Assembly: GCF_050624435.1 (NCBI RefSeq)
Contig: NC_134541.1
Span: 101,614,805-101,678,804 of the forward strand
Direction of reading: 5' to 3'
DNA: 64,000 nucleotides
Source of the DNA: Tenrec ecaudatus
Taxonomy: Eukaryota; Chordata; Mammalia; Afrosoricida; Tenrecidae
The position numbers and the translations under genes were made by a program. The notes under the pieces were generated by a model. That model searched no databases and had not been told where the DNA came from. It saw only the letters and a list, made by a program, of their open reading frames with translations. Of the stretch, positions 32,990 to 42,599 are shown one piece after another (within the stretch, counting starts at the first letter, position 1; each line of letters begins with the position of its first letter).

Positions 32990-33190
32990 AAAAGATTCTC
33001 ACTGCCAGGTTGGGCTGCTTACCACAAGGCCAACAGTTCAAAACTCATCAGCTGCTCCTTGGGAGAGAGATGAGTCTTCATACTCCCAAAGAGCCTCTGT
33101 CTTGGAAACCCACAGAGGCCGTTCTATTCTGTCCTATAGGGTCACTATGAGCTGGAGTCAACTCCATGGCAGTGAGTTGTGGGGTTTGGA
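32990..33190 (+). repeat. AfroSINE
   Basis: The sense copy runs 'gggctgcttaccacaaggcc', 'aacagttcaaaactcatcag', 'gtcttggaaacccacagagg', 'cctatagggtcactatgagc' and 'cagtgagttgtggggtttgg'. Confidence 0.85.
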
Positions 33191-33629
33191 GTGCTTGAAC
33201 CACACACACCCTAGTCAATTCGATCGGAAGCTCTGGGGATGGGATCCCAACATCCCAGGTGTTTCCAATGTGAAATCAAGGCTAGGTCCGGGGTTTAGAG
33301 TTGAGAGCTGTATTTATCTGCCCAGACTCCAGTCCACCAAGCCCTGCCGGGGGCTGTGCAATTGCGTGTAAAACATTGTCCCAGGGAGGCTGATGCAGCC
33401 TCTGAGGACCACAGGCTGGGAAGTGTTTTGCTGACCGAGGCTTGGAACAGGAGTGCCTAGGGGACCATTGTTAGGATGAGGGATGTCAGGCTCATTGAAG
33501 GTCTTTGAATGCCCTTGAAGAGAGGCAAGGGCTGTTTGCAATTGCTTACACTCAACTCCAGCCCTTTGATCAGGCTGGACCACAGGAGGAGCTCCTGTTT
33601 TTCTTAGGGGCATGCTATAGGCCAAGCCA

Positions 33630-34312
33630 AGAAGCCCCGGGGTAGGGGTTTAACCAGTGGGCTGCTAACCACACGGTTGGCTATTTCCACTCATCAATAA
33701 CCTCTTGGGAGGAAGCTGAGACTCCCTGCTCGCACTGAGATTTCAGTCGCTCTGTTCTCATTATCGGTCCTGAGGGGTTTAGCTGTCCTGGATTCCCTAT
33801 GTTTCGGGTTTTTATCTGTAGCAGTGTACATGGAGGGGAAGGAGAAGGTGGGGGAAGAAAGGGGGAATCAATCACAATGACCCACCTATAATATAATACA
33901 CTCCCAGGGTCAAACAACAGAAAAGTGGGTGAAGGGAGACAGCAGATGATATAAGATATGAAGACAATAATAATTTATAATTTATCAAGGCTTCACGAGG
34001 GAGGGAGGGTGTAGGAGGGAGGGGAAAATGAGGAACTGATATCAGGGCTCAAGTAGAAAGAAAATGGTTTGAGAATGATGATGGCAACATATGTACAAAT
34101 GTGCTTGACACAATGGATGGATGTATGGATTGTGATAAGAGCCCCCGATAAAATGATTTAATAATAAAAATGTGCACAATTCCTGAAGCAGTGGAAGTGA
34201 TGCCTAATAAAATGAATGTATCCGATTCATAAAAATGTAAAAAAAAAAAGGCTTCAGTCTCGGAAACCCGAGGAGCTGTTCTCAGCGCATGGCACACGAG
34301 TGGACTGGTATA
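33630..34312 (+). repeat. AfroSINE split by a twin-primed L1
   Basis: The left half (about 33,630-33,755) has 'ggtttaaccagtgggctgct', 'aaccacacggttggctattt' and 'ggaggaagctgagactccct'. The right half (about 34,250-34,312) resumes 'ggcttcagtctcggaaaccc' and 'gaggagctgttctcagcgca'. The shared 'ttcagtc' at the two edges may be part of a target-site duplication. Confidence 0.65.
33755..34248 (+). mobile_element. L1 insertion with inverted 5' end
   Basis: The first part (about 33,758-33,831) is antisense: 'attatcggtcctgaggggtt' and 'ctgtcctggattccctatgt'. The rest (about 33,832-34,165) is sense: 'ggaggggaaggagaaggtgg', 'aacaacagaaaagtgggtga', 'cttgacacaatggatggatg' and 'cccgataaaatgatttaata'. In intact copies, for example 56,455-56,535, these two parts are nearly contiguous, so the break is an inversion of the 5' end at almost one point. 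A later A-rich stretch (34,239-34,249) precedes the SINE remainder. Confidence 0.8.
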
Positions 34313-34418
34313 CACCAAGTTACTGCCACCCTCCTGACTCAGGTGTGGCGGAGTCGTAGACTGCAGAGGCACCTGCCTTAATCCGGGGTCTTCTACCCAG
34401 ACTGCGCCCGTTAACTTA

Positions 34419-34592
34419 CCTGGGGGCTAGGGTTGCCAGATACAATACAGGGTGCCTGGTTACATTTGGATTTCAGGTAGATAATAAACATTTTTTTATG
34501 GAAGAACCCCCCCACACACACACACCCACACCCCGTCCAACAAGCAGAATCCCGTATTTTTATTTGCTCAGTCTTGCAGCTCTGCCTGGGAG
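34419..34592. mobile_element. hAT-like non-autonomous DNA transposon with 8-bp duplication
   Basis: The element (34,427-34,584, about 158 bp) opens 'ctagggttgccagatacaat', then 'acagggtgcctggttacatt'. It closes 'cccgtatttttatttgctca' and gtcttgcagctctg, a palindromic arrangement known from old mammalian DNA transposons. Flanks cctggggg (34,419-34,426) and cctgggag (34,585-34,592) agree at 7 of 8 positions. A C-rich and (CA)n insert sits in the centre (34,507-34,535). Confidence 0.6.
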
Positions 34593-34914
34593 ATGGAAAC
34601 TTTCATATTCTTGGGCTCCGCAATGGCCGACGGGCTTCGCACACCAACGGTGGCACTAGCAGCCCGGTGCTTAACCCACAGCGCCTCCAGGCCTCCTTTA
34701 CATGACATTCCTTGGGGCTTGGGAGGCACCTGTGTTTCCTCAGTTTTCCTAAGCCGCACACAAGTCTCGACTGGCCCATGAGCTCCATCGTCAAGGGGTT
34801 GAGCCCACAGGTAGAGAGGAGACAGTTGCGTTCATAGCCCAGTGGATGCCATTAAGCCCTGGGATTACACAGGTAAATGTGGTTGAACTGGTCAATTTTG
34901 GGGTAGCACATAAT

Positions 34915-35112
34915 TTGTTAAAAAGATGTTTTATTAGCACACACTTCACATATCATACAATTTCATCATTCGATCCTATTAAGACACGTGTCATCGCCAC
35001 CACAATTTCTGAACCCTTTCTTCTGCAAGAACAGCTCGTGTTGGGCATCCATGCCTTCATTTCTACCCTTGGACACTTTCCTCCAAGACAGGGGCGGGGA
35101 GTGTCCAGCCTT
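34915..35112 (-). repeat. Old L1 3' end, antisense
   Basis: The forward text 'aagatgttttattagcacac', 'acttcacatatcatacaatt' and 'catcgccaccacaatttctg' is the antisense of an old L1 tail similar to that at 22,190-22,280. Confidence 0.6.
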
Positions 35113-35860
35113 GTTGTTGTTGTTGTTGTTGTCAGGTGCCATTGAGTCCGTGCCAGCTCATAGCGACCCCATGTGCGACAGACTGGAGCATGGTCTGGTC
35201 CTGCGCCGTTCGCACAATTGTTCTTATGTCTACGCCCCACAGATGCAGCCACCGTGTCCATCATCGCCTTGAGGGCCTTCCTCTTTGTCGCTGCCCCTCT
35301 CCTTTCCCAAGCAGATGTCCTTCTCCAGGGTCCGCTCTCTCCTGACCACATGTCCGAAGTACGTGAGACAAAGTCTAGCCATTCTTGCCTCTAAGGTATA
35401 TTCTGGAACTCATTCCAAGACAGATCTTTGGTTCTTTTGGCAGCGCTTGGTAGCTGCAATATTCTTTGCCAGCATTGTCATTCAAACACATTCATTCTTC
35501 TCTAGTCGCCCTTGCCAAGGTCCGACTTCCACATGCAGATGAGGCGACTGAGAATAGCATGGCTTGGGCGAGGTGCGCCTTAGCCTGCGCTTTGCCACAC
35601 TTTCAAGAGGTCTCGTGTAGCAGTGACCCGGTGTGACCTTTCCTTTGATCTGACCGCTGCTTCCCTGAGCATTGGTCGCGGTGGCTCAGCCTCATGGCAG
35701 AGCCACCTGGAGAGGCACCGAAGCTTCCAGCACGGTGATTCCACTGGGACCTCTCACTATTGCCTTAATGTTCGAACATTCTTGAAAAGGCGCCACGCAG
35801 GACCTCATTTCCAACCTGCCCAACTCCAGCTCAGGTTGTACTGAAGACACCTGCTCTCCA
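35113..35860 (-). repeat. RTE/BovB-clade LINE 3' end, antisense
   Basis: It begins with (TTG)n, the antisense of the RTE (CAA)n tail, then 'gtcaggtgccattgagtccg', 'tgccagctcatagcgacccc', 'gtcctgcgccgttcgcacaa' and 'gtccttctccagggtccgct'. The antisense text is recognisable to about 35,450. Beyond that the match to RTE is uncertain. Confidence 0.75.
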
Positions 35861-36535
35861 GGTAAGCCCCGGTGGCAGACAAATGGGAGCCAGGTGGCAC
35901 GGCCAGGTGACAACGGGGAAGGCCCGGCCTGTATCCTCCACATCAGCTGGCACGCAGACCAGCTTTCGGCCTCAGGCTGAGTGTTGGGTCTGGAGGGCTG
36001 AGAGCAAGGATTCTCAAAAAGGTCTTTCTGGTTCTACAATGTCTGGAAACCCCCTAACACTCCCAGTGGGGAGGATGGTGGGGGCCTGCAGGGTCCTTCC
36101 TGCTAGGGTGCCACCACACCCTAAGACTTGGGGCATGATCTCCCTCCTGCTAGGTCCCAGTGGGGGCTGTCCAGCCTGGCTGGCCTTTGCTTCCTCCACC
36201 AGGGGCTGGAGACAGGAAGAGGGGCCTGTGCGGTGAGAGAAGCTCAGTCGGTTTTCTTCTCAGGCTTGCCGGCCTTTTCCCACTGTAACAACCGGAGAGA
36301 CTGGGCGAAAGTTTAGACCTTCTGTGGGATAGGGGGTCTGTCAACTGGGCGACTATAATAAAGTACCACAAGGTGTGTGTATGGGGGAGGGCGTATTGTC
36401 TCACTGTCTGGAGACAGCCAGCTGGAGCTCCCAGATCCTGCACCTGCTGGGCCATGCTCTCAGGATGGCTGCAGGCTCCGACATGTCCTCCCAGCTGCTG
36501 AAGCCTGTCACTACATCTGCAGTGTGCCTGCTTTG
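35861..36535. other. Unassigned intergenic sequence
   Basis: GC-rich and without young repeats. Several open frames on both strands (for example 35,883-36,236) have no recognised domain and no splice context, so I call no gene. Confidence 0.35.
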
Positions 36536-36539
36536 TCTG

Positions 36540-36625
36540 AAACTCACAGGAGGCAGTGCGACTCTGTCCGGCAGGGTCGCTGTGGGTTAGGATCGATGTG
36601 ATGGCAGTGAGTTTGGTTTGGGTAC
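36540..36625 (+). repeat. AfroSINE 3' tail
   Basis: The text 'aactcacaggaggcagtgcg', 'cagggtcgctgtgggttagg' and 'atcgatgtgatggcagtgag' is the terminal part of a sense SINE. Confidence 0.7.
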
Positions 36626-36750
36626 TCGGGCTGGATCAGTCTGCAAAGACCCTGCTCCCAAACAAAGCCAAAAGGGGACAGGAGCCAGTATGCTCTGGAG
36701 GCCTGAGGCTGAGTGTGGGGTTGGGGGTAGGGCTGGCAGGGAGAGGTGTG

Positions 36751-37223
36751 AAGTTGTTAGGTAGCTTAGCCTAGGTAATTGGGAAGTCCATATACGCATG
36801 CCCAGGAGAGCCAGCAAAGGACAAAGCTGGGTTTTCCCCCTGGTGGGCTCAGATGGGCGTTACACCTGGAGCAGCCCACCTGGGCCAGGTGATTGCAATT
36901 CAGCCAATGGGAACGACCTGGGGTCATTCACCACGCCTCCTCTGGGAACCCTTGAAAAGGCAGGGACCTGAAGGGAGAGGGTCTTGCTTGGCTGGTCTGG
37001 TAGTTTTTTGTGGGAGGAGAGAGATCCTTGCGTGACCTGGGGCAGTCTCTGCCAGGCCGCATGGTCAAAGGAATCCTATGGGTGCCGCGTAAAACCTGAA
37101 GCTTCTTCTAACTCTCATTAAATTCACTTGGATCACGAGCCCGGCTTCGGCGTGAAATCTTCCTCGCGCGGAGCCAAGGACTGAGGCTGAAATCTAGTCC
37201 CAGAGAGAGAGACCTAACAAAGT
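36751..37223 (+). mobile_element. ERV1-like solo LTR with 4-bp duplication AAGT
   Basis: The LTR (36,755-37,219, 465 bp) begins tgttaggt and ends acctaaca, a perfect 8-bp inverted repeat. Flanks aagt (36,751-36,754) and aagt (37,220-37,223) form a 4-bp duplication, typical of gammaretrovirus-like ERV1 integration. It contains 'cagccaatgggaacg' (a CCAAT box) and 'actctcattaaattcact' (an ATTAAA signal) in promoter-to-tail order. No internal proviral genes flank it. Confidence 0.85.
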
Positions 37224-38521
37224 GACCCTTGGGGACATGGACTGCCTAGTCTGTGACCTGACCTGGTCCTCTAGAAATCGGGATAGCGGCTCCCTTGGGA
37301 CGGGGAGTGGCTGGGACGGCCTGTCTCGGTCTGGGTGCTGTCCCCCCTGGGCAGCTCATCTTGTGAACCCATGTTTAGCTTAGATTGGTGACCTCGTGCT
37401 CTGGGCAGGCTGGGCTCTCTTAAGACCTTGCCTGAAAATTCAGCAAGGCCTTGGGAACTGTCCGTTTCTATGTAGGGTCACCATATGACCCAGCCATTTC
37501 AAAAACATAACTCCATTCGCAAGGTCTGCCCAGTGGCATTTAGCGCTGGGTTTAGCTTGACGGCCCCAGCTGTCCCTAGCCTCCCTCGCTCCCAGATCTG
37601 CTCCTCTGGAGCCTGGGGAATTGCTGATCTCAATAAGGTGCTTTGCCCAAATTTAGGTCACAGATCCTGCGTCTCCAGGCAAACCAGCCCACACGTCTCC
37701 CTCGCAGGTGTGCATGCACGTGAGGTGAGAGACAGGCATCTGAGACCTGTGCAGACATGCACTCCTCGCTCATAGAACTGTCCGACAAACAGCTCTCTAG
37801 AGCAGGTCAGGTGGCTCCATAGCACGAGGACCCAAACTCCTTTGAGGCTTGACCATCTTCACGGATGGCACCCGCCTGTGATCCAAAATGACTGCTCAAG
37901 CTCCTGCCATTGCGACTACATCCCATCGTCAGAGAAGCTAGGCCCCACGGGGGACACAATTCACTTCCACTAGCCTGGCCACATGGCCACACTAACTTCA
38001 GCTAAAACCTCTCTCGCCAAGTAGAAGACACTGGGGCAATTGTCTTTGTTGTGTCTAGCGGAACTGAAAACGAGATGATTTTACTTGTGTAACTTGATGA
38101 AGATGGGTGTGCTGAGAAGCCCCGCCCTAAATATCCCGATGACAACTGGCAGTCGCTCAGTGAGGGTGCCCCTTCGGAAAGACTGTTCATGGTTCCTTTG
38201 TTCGGTTAACAAATGTGCTTCCATCCTCTCCTTCCTGTTCTTTACAGCCACCCACTCGCTCTTCCGCGGCAGCAGCCACCAGAAGCAGAGGGGAGGCCTG
38301 ATTGCTCAGGGCTGAGGACATTCTCAGGATGCAGGATGTTGAGGCCTAAAATCAGGACAAGATGGTCCTGCTAAGGGTGGCCCAAGACACTTGGATATTT
38401 CAGCCAGCCAACCACATCTCCACCTGGGCCTAAGTCCTTTGAGATGGCCCTGCTTTGAGAAGAGGTCCCTGAGGGGCTGCCACAGTCCTCGGATAACAAC
38501 TAAGAGGGTGCCAGGGGAAGC
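37224..38521. other. Unassigned intergenic sequence
   Basis: No exon or young repeat is recognised with confidence. The block 38,200-38,520 may belong to the LTR-like unit that follows on the - strand. Confidence 0.3.
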
Positions 38522-39140
38522 CAGCCCCTAACACATCATTACGGGTCTGGTAGGCGCAATTGTACAGTGATAATAAGTAAAGATCATAGCAAAGTTATAG
38601 AGAGCATGAGAGCTAAAAGTATTGAAATAAATGGAGTCAGACACCATTCATAGTAGCATGCTCACCTCAGCCCCACTTGATGGTCCACGTGGAGGGAGAG
38701 AGATATCCTTAATGCTAGCCCAGGCTTTTTATATTCTCCGGGGACATGCAAGCCCCCTAATTACAGGTGAGGACATACATCACTGGAAGGGGCTGTACTA
38801 TAGGTAATACAGTAATGAGAGGGGGTGGTCTAGGGACATACATGCAATAGTAAGAGGAGGGATTGGGGGTATACATGTGATAAGATGGGCGGGTAACTTA
38901 ACTTTGGATGTCACAGAGTCAGTTTGGCCTGTTCCCTGACTCAGCTAATAGAGATCATTATTGGTAGGGTGTGAACGCTTGGTCGCAGGTCTCAGGGAGG
39001 AATAGTTTATTGTCCCCAGTAGCAGGGAGTGAGGCCTGCCATATAGTCTGGTGACTAACTGCCCTAGAGGCCTACCCTGTAGTCTGGTGACTAACTACCC
39101 TGGGGAGGATGTCTGTAAGCTTCTGACCTCTCCCCACAAG
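38522..39140 (-). mobile_element. Probable LTR, antisense
   Basis: On the reverse strand the order resembles an LTR. It has a possible 5' TG at 39,138 (tgtggggagaggtcagaagc), a TATAAAAA box complementary to 38,726-38,733, a short leader, then 'gactccatttatttcaatac', and a further tgttagggg near 38,534. The 4- to 6-bp duplications that would define limits are not evident. The class is unknown. A tandem phrase 'agtctggtgactaact' repeats at 39,045-39,060 and 39,080-39,096. Confidence 0.4.
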
Positions 39141-39324
39141 AGGGTTCAGGCTTCCGATGAGCAGAGTGTGGGGTGGGTTCAGGCTTAGGCCGCTGGGGCT
39201 GGTGATGGGTCAGCAGGGCCCTCCATGAGGCAGGCACCATCCTAGCAGATGGACATCCATTTACCCTGTGCCCGTGGGCACTGTGGACTCACTGCAAGAG
39301 GCTTCTGTGCCTGGCACGTATCAT

Positions 39325-39500
39325 GGTATGCCCAAACCCATTGCTACGGAGTCAATTCTGACTCACAGCGTAGAACTACCTCCAAACCATTTCCCAGGTT
39401 GTAATCTTTACAGAAGCAGACTGCCACGCTTTCTCCTGCAGAACAGCAGGAGAACTGCCAACCTTCTGGTGGGAGCTTAACTGTGCCAGTGGGGCGATTT
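39325..39500 (-). repeat. AfroSINE variant, antisense
   Basis: The forward text 'aaacccattgctacggagtc', 'aattctgactcacagcgtag', 'ttacagaagcagactgccac' and 'agaactgccaaccttctggt' is the antisense of the 'cagtctgcttc' variant. Confidence 0.8.
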
Positions 39501-40734
39501 TGACACACAGGTGCTCAGGAGAAAGCAGCTGAACAAAGGCAGGCATGTAGGACATGGCTAATGTCAGCTGCAGACGGCGGGCCTTCGTCCTCCACTGCCT
39601 CCTGATACCAAATGGCTGCATCGCTCCTGCCCTTGCAGTTCACCTCCCAACTCCCTTTATGGGGCCCTAACCTATCCTCTACGCCCAAAGCAGAATCCGT
39701 TTCTGGGGAGGCGCCATGAGAGTGGGCTTATAGCTGTCTACCCTCTTAGCACAATTAGCATAATTTCCAGGGGCAGACAGGGTGTAAAATGGGTCATCTG
39801 GGAATAGGATTCGGGGAACTGAAACCTGCAGGCTCCTGCTTCCAGCTCAGCCACCGCTCATGTCAGCCACAGGGACACGGACTCAGGGTCACCTGGGCTT
39901 CCAGGTTCACAAGAGAAACCAGAAATGCGACGTCTGATTTCCAGACATTGGTGATGCCTTCCACTAACTCCATGTTTTTGTTTTTTGTTTTCACTGTGCT
40001 GGCTCAACCCACGTGTGTTTTGACCTCCCATTTGACCCTGGCACTTTGTGGCCCCAGGTTAGGAGCCTGGTAGGCGCCAGCTCTGGATTGTGGGAAGGGC
40101 GCTGTGCAGCAGACCTGGCATGTACGGTGGTTCTCCCTCTTGTGAGCTGTGCCCAATGGCCAGTGGCCTTCCCCAACTTGGGGCAGCGCCTCCTGCACCT
40201 TGCTCTCTGACCGATGGCCAGCAGTCACTCCATACACTTGGGCTAGAAGCACCGGGCACTCAGCAATAACTTTTAGTCACCCTCTGGTGTAGGGGCCCCC
40301 ATCACCCCCATTTTGTAGATGAGGGGACAGAGGCTTAGAGAGATTCAGGTCCAAGATTCAGGTCTCTAGCAGATAGGGGTGACTGCATGGGGTCAGGCTG
40401 CTTCTAGGGGGAGTGGAACATCAACCCACAAAGTGGTGTAAGGCTTCCTGACTAGACCTGGAGCGGGGCCAGTCCCCAGCCCAGCAGCCAGAGAGCCTTT
40501 CTTCTAAAGCAGGCGTTTCCCGTAAGTGATGGCTCCCTGCCTGCTGGCACACAGACCTGCCTGGGCTGCAGCCAGCAACCACCAGGCAGCACAGGGTTCC
40601 ACCACCACTCCAGGGCAGGCTGGAGCCCTTGGGGCCTGAGTAATCTGGTAGCCACTGCCTGCAAGAAGGCAGGCCATGTTCGTTGGAGCAGGAAGCAGGG
40701 CCTGTGCAGGGGTGTCTGAACTCAGATCAGAGGA
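39501..40734. other. Intergenic sequence with a probable MIR
   Basis: No gene is recognised. At 40,300-40,345 'ccccattttgtagatgaggg' and 'gacagaggcttagagagatt' resemble the MIR core in the + orientation. The rest is unassigned. Confidence 0.5.
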
Positions 40735-40880
40735 GTTGTACAATCACCACCACAACCAGTTTTAGAACATTTTCTTCCCCGTACTCTTTGTTATTCATAT
40801 AATTATTTTTTTCAATTCTGGCAAAAATACACATAACCAAACATTCTCCCATTCAGCAACTTCTACATGCATAATTCGGT
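40735..40880 (-). repeat. Old L1 3' tail, antisense
   Basis: The text 'agttgtacaatcaccaccac', 'aaccagttttagaacatttt' and 'cttccccgtactctttgtta' is the same antisense L1 tail as at 22,240-22,310. Confidence 0.65.
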
Positions 40881-40884
40881 GCCA

Positions 40885-41340
40885 TTACTAGGGAGGAGAC
40901 CAGAATGGTCAATAAGCATATGAGGAAACGCTCCCGATCATTAGCCCTCAGAGAAATGCAAACTTAATCAACCATGAGATATTATCTAACACCCTTGAGG
41001 ACAGCCCAAATCAGAAAATCAGAGAGCAACAAGTGTTGGAGGGGCTGTGTTGATACAGGAACTCCCCTCCACTGCTGGTGGTTGTGCAGATGCGTACAGC
41101 CTCTATGGAAAGCAATCTGGCGATATGGAAAACAAATGGAAATGAGCTACCTTATGACCCAGCTACTCCTTTACTGGGCATAAACTGAGAAGAGGTAAGA
41201 AATAAAAAAGGCCATTTATCTGTGTTCCAATGTTTATTGCGGTGCAATTCGCAGTGGCAAAGAGCTGGAAATGACCTAAATGAATAAGAGCGCTGGCACA
41301 GCACCCAGTGGAGCATTACACATCACTAAAAAGCAAGTCA
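40885..41340 (+). pseudogene. Old L1 ORF2 C-terminal fragment
   Basis: The text reads 'ggtcaataagcatatgagga', 'ctcagagaaatgcaaactta', 'accatgagatattatctaac', 'tggtggttgtgcagatgcgt' and 'tggcaaagagctggaaatga', the familiar C-terminus and end of ORF2. It is collinear with 11,430-11,790 but older. Frames are broken. Confidence 0.8.
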
Positions 41341-42470
41341 CTCCCAACTCGATCGCTGAAGAAAAAAGTGTGCATAAGCAAATGTGGTGAAGAAAGCTGA
41401 TGGTGCCCGTCTATTAAAAGATATAGCGTCTGGGGTCTTAAAGGCTTGAAGATAAACAAGAGGCCATCTAGTTGAGAAGCATCAAAGCCCACATGTAGGA
41501 AGCAAACCAGCTTGGCTGACCATGAGGTGCAGAAGGGACCAGTTCTCAGACATCAAAGAACTGAAAATCATATCGATGGGTGCCCACCTCCCTGATACGA
41601 TCAATGAAGACAAATGTGTGCATAAGCAAATGTGGTGAAGAAAGCTGATGGTGTCCAGCTATCAAAAGATATAGTGTCTGGGGTCTTAAAGGCTCGAAGG
41701 TAAACAAGTGGCTATCTAGCTCAGAAGCAACAAAGCCCACATGGAAGAAACACACCAGCCTGTGTGATCACAAGCTGTCGAAGGGATCAGGTATCAAGCA
41801 TCAAGGAAAAAAACTCATATCATTGAAAATGTGGGTGAGTGCAGAGTGGAGACTCAAAGCCCATTGATAGCCAACCAGACACCCCTTACTGAAGGGTTGT
41901 AGGGAGGAGATGAACCAGGCAGGATTCAGGGTAGCAATGATGAAACTTATAACTTTCCTCTAGTTCTTAAATACTTCCTCCCCCCACTTTTATGATTCCA
42001 ATTCTACCTTACAAATCTGGCTAGAACAGAGGATGTACATAGGTACAGATAACAACTGAAAATACAGGGAATCCTGGACCGATGACTCCTCCAGGACCAG
42101 TGGTGAGAGTGGCGATACCTGGAGGGTGGAGAGAATGTGCGATAGAAAGGGGGAACTGATGACAAGAATCTACGTATAGCCTCCTCTCTGGGGGAGGGAC
42201 AGCAGAGAAGAAGGTGGGGGGAGACATCGGACAGTGTAATATATGAAAAAACAATAATACTTTATGAATGATGAGGGGTTCATGAAGGAGGGGGGAGTGG
42301 GGAGGGAGGGTAAAAATGAGCAGCAGATATTAAGGGCTCAAGCAGAAGGCAAATTTTTTGAGAATGACGATGGCAACAAATGTCCATATGTTCTTGACAC
42401 AATGGATGGATGGATGGATTGTGATAAGAATTGTACGAGCCCCCGATAAAATGATTTAAAAATATATAAA
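41341..42470 (+). mobile_element. L1 3' UTR with a tandemly repeated segment
   Basis: The block 'aagcaaatgtggtgaagaaa', 'atatagcgtctggggtctta' and 'catctagttgagaagcatca' occurs at about 41,347-41,578. It recurs at about 41,590-41,825 with 'tatagtgtctggggtcttaa'. The second unit runs on to a normal 3' end ('gacacaatggatggatggat', 'cccccgataaaatgattt'). Confidence 0.75.
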
Positions 42471-42599
42471 TAAAAACAAAAACAAACAAACAAAATGGAC
42501 ATGGTATCAAGTTGTTTCCCTTGGAGGACAGGATTCTGACAGACTTTAACCTCATATTTGATGCATTTCTAAGCATCAAATTATGGAAATAAATTATAA

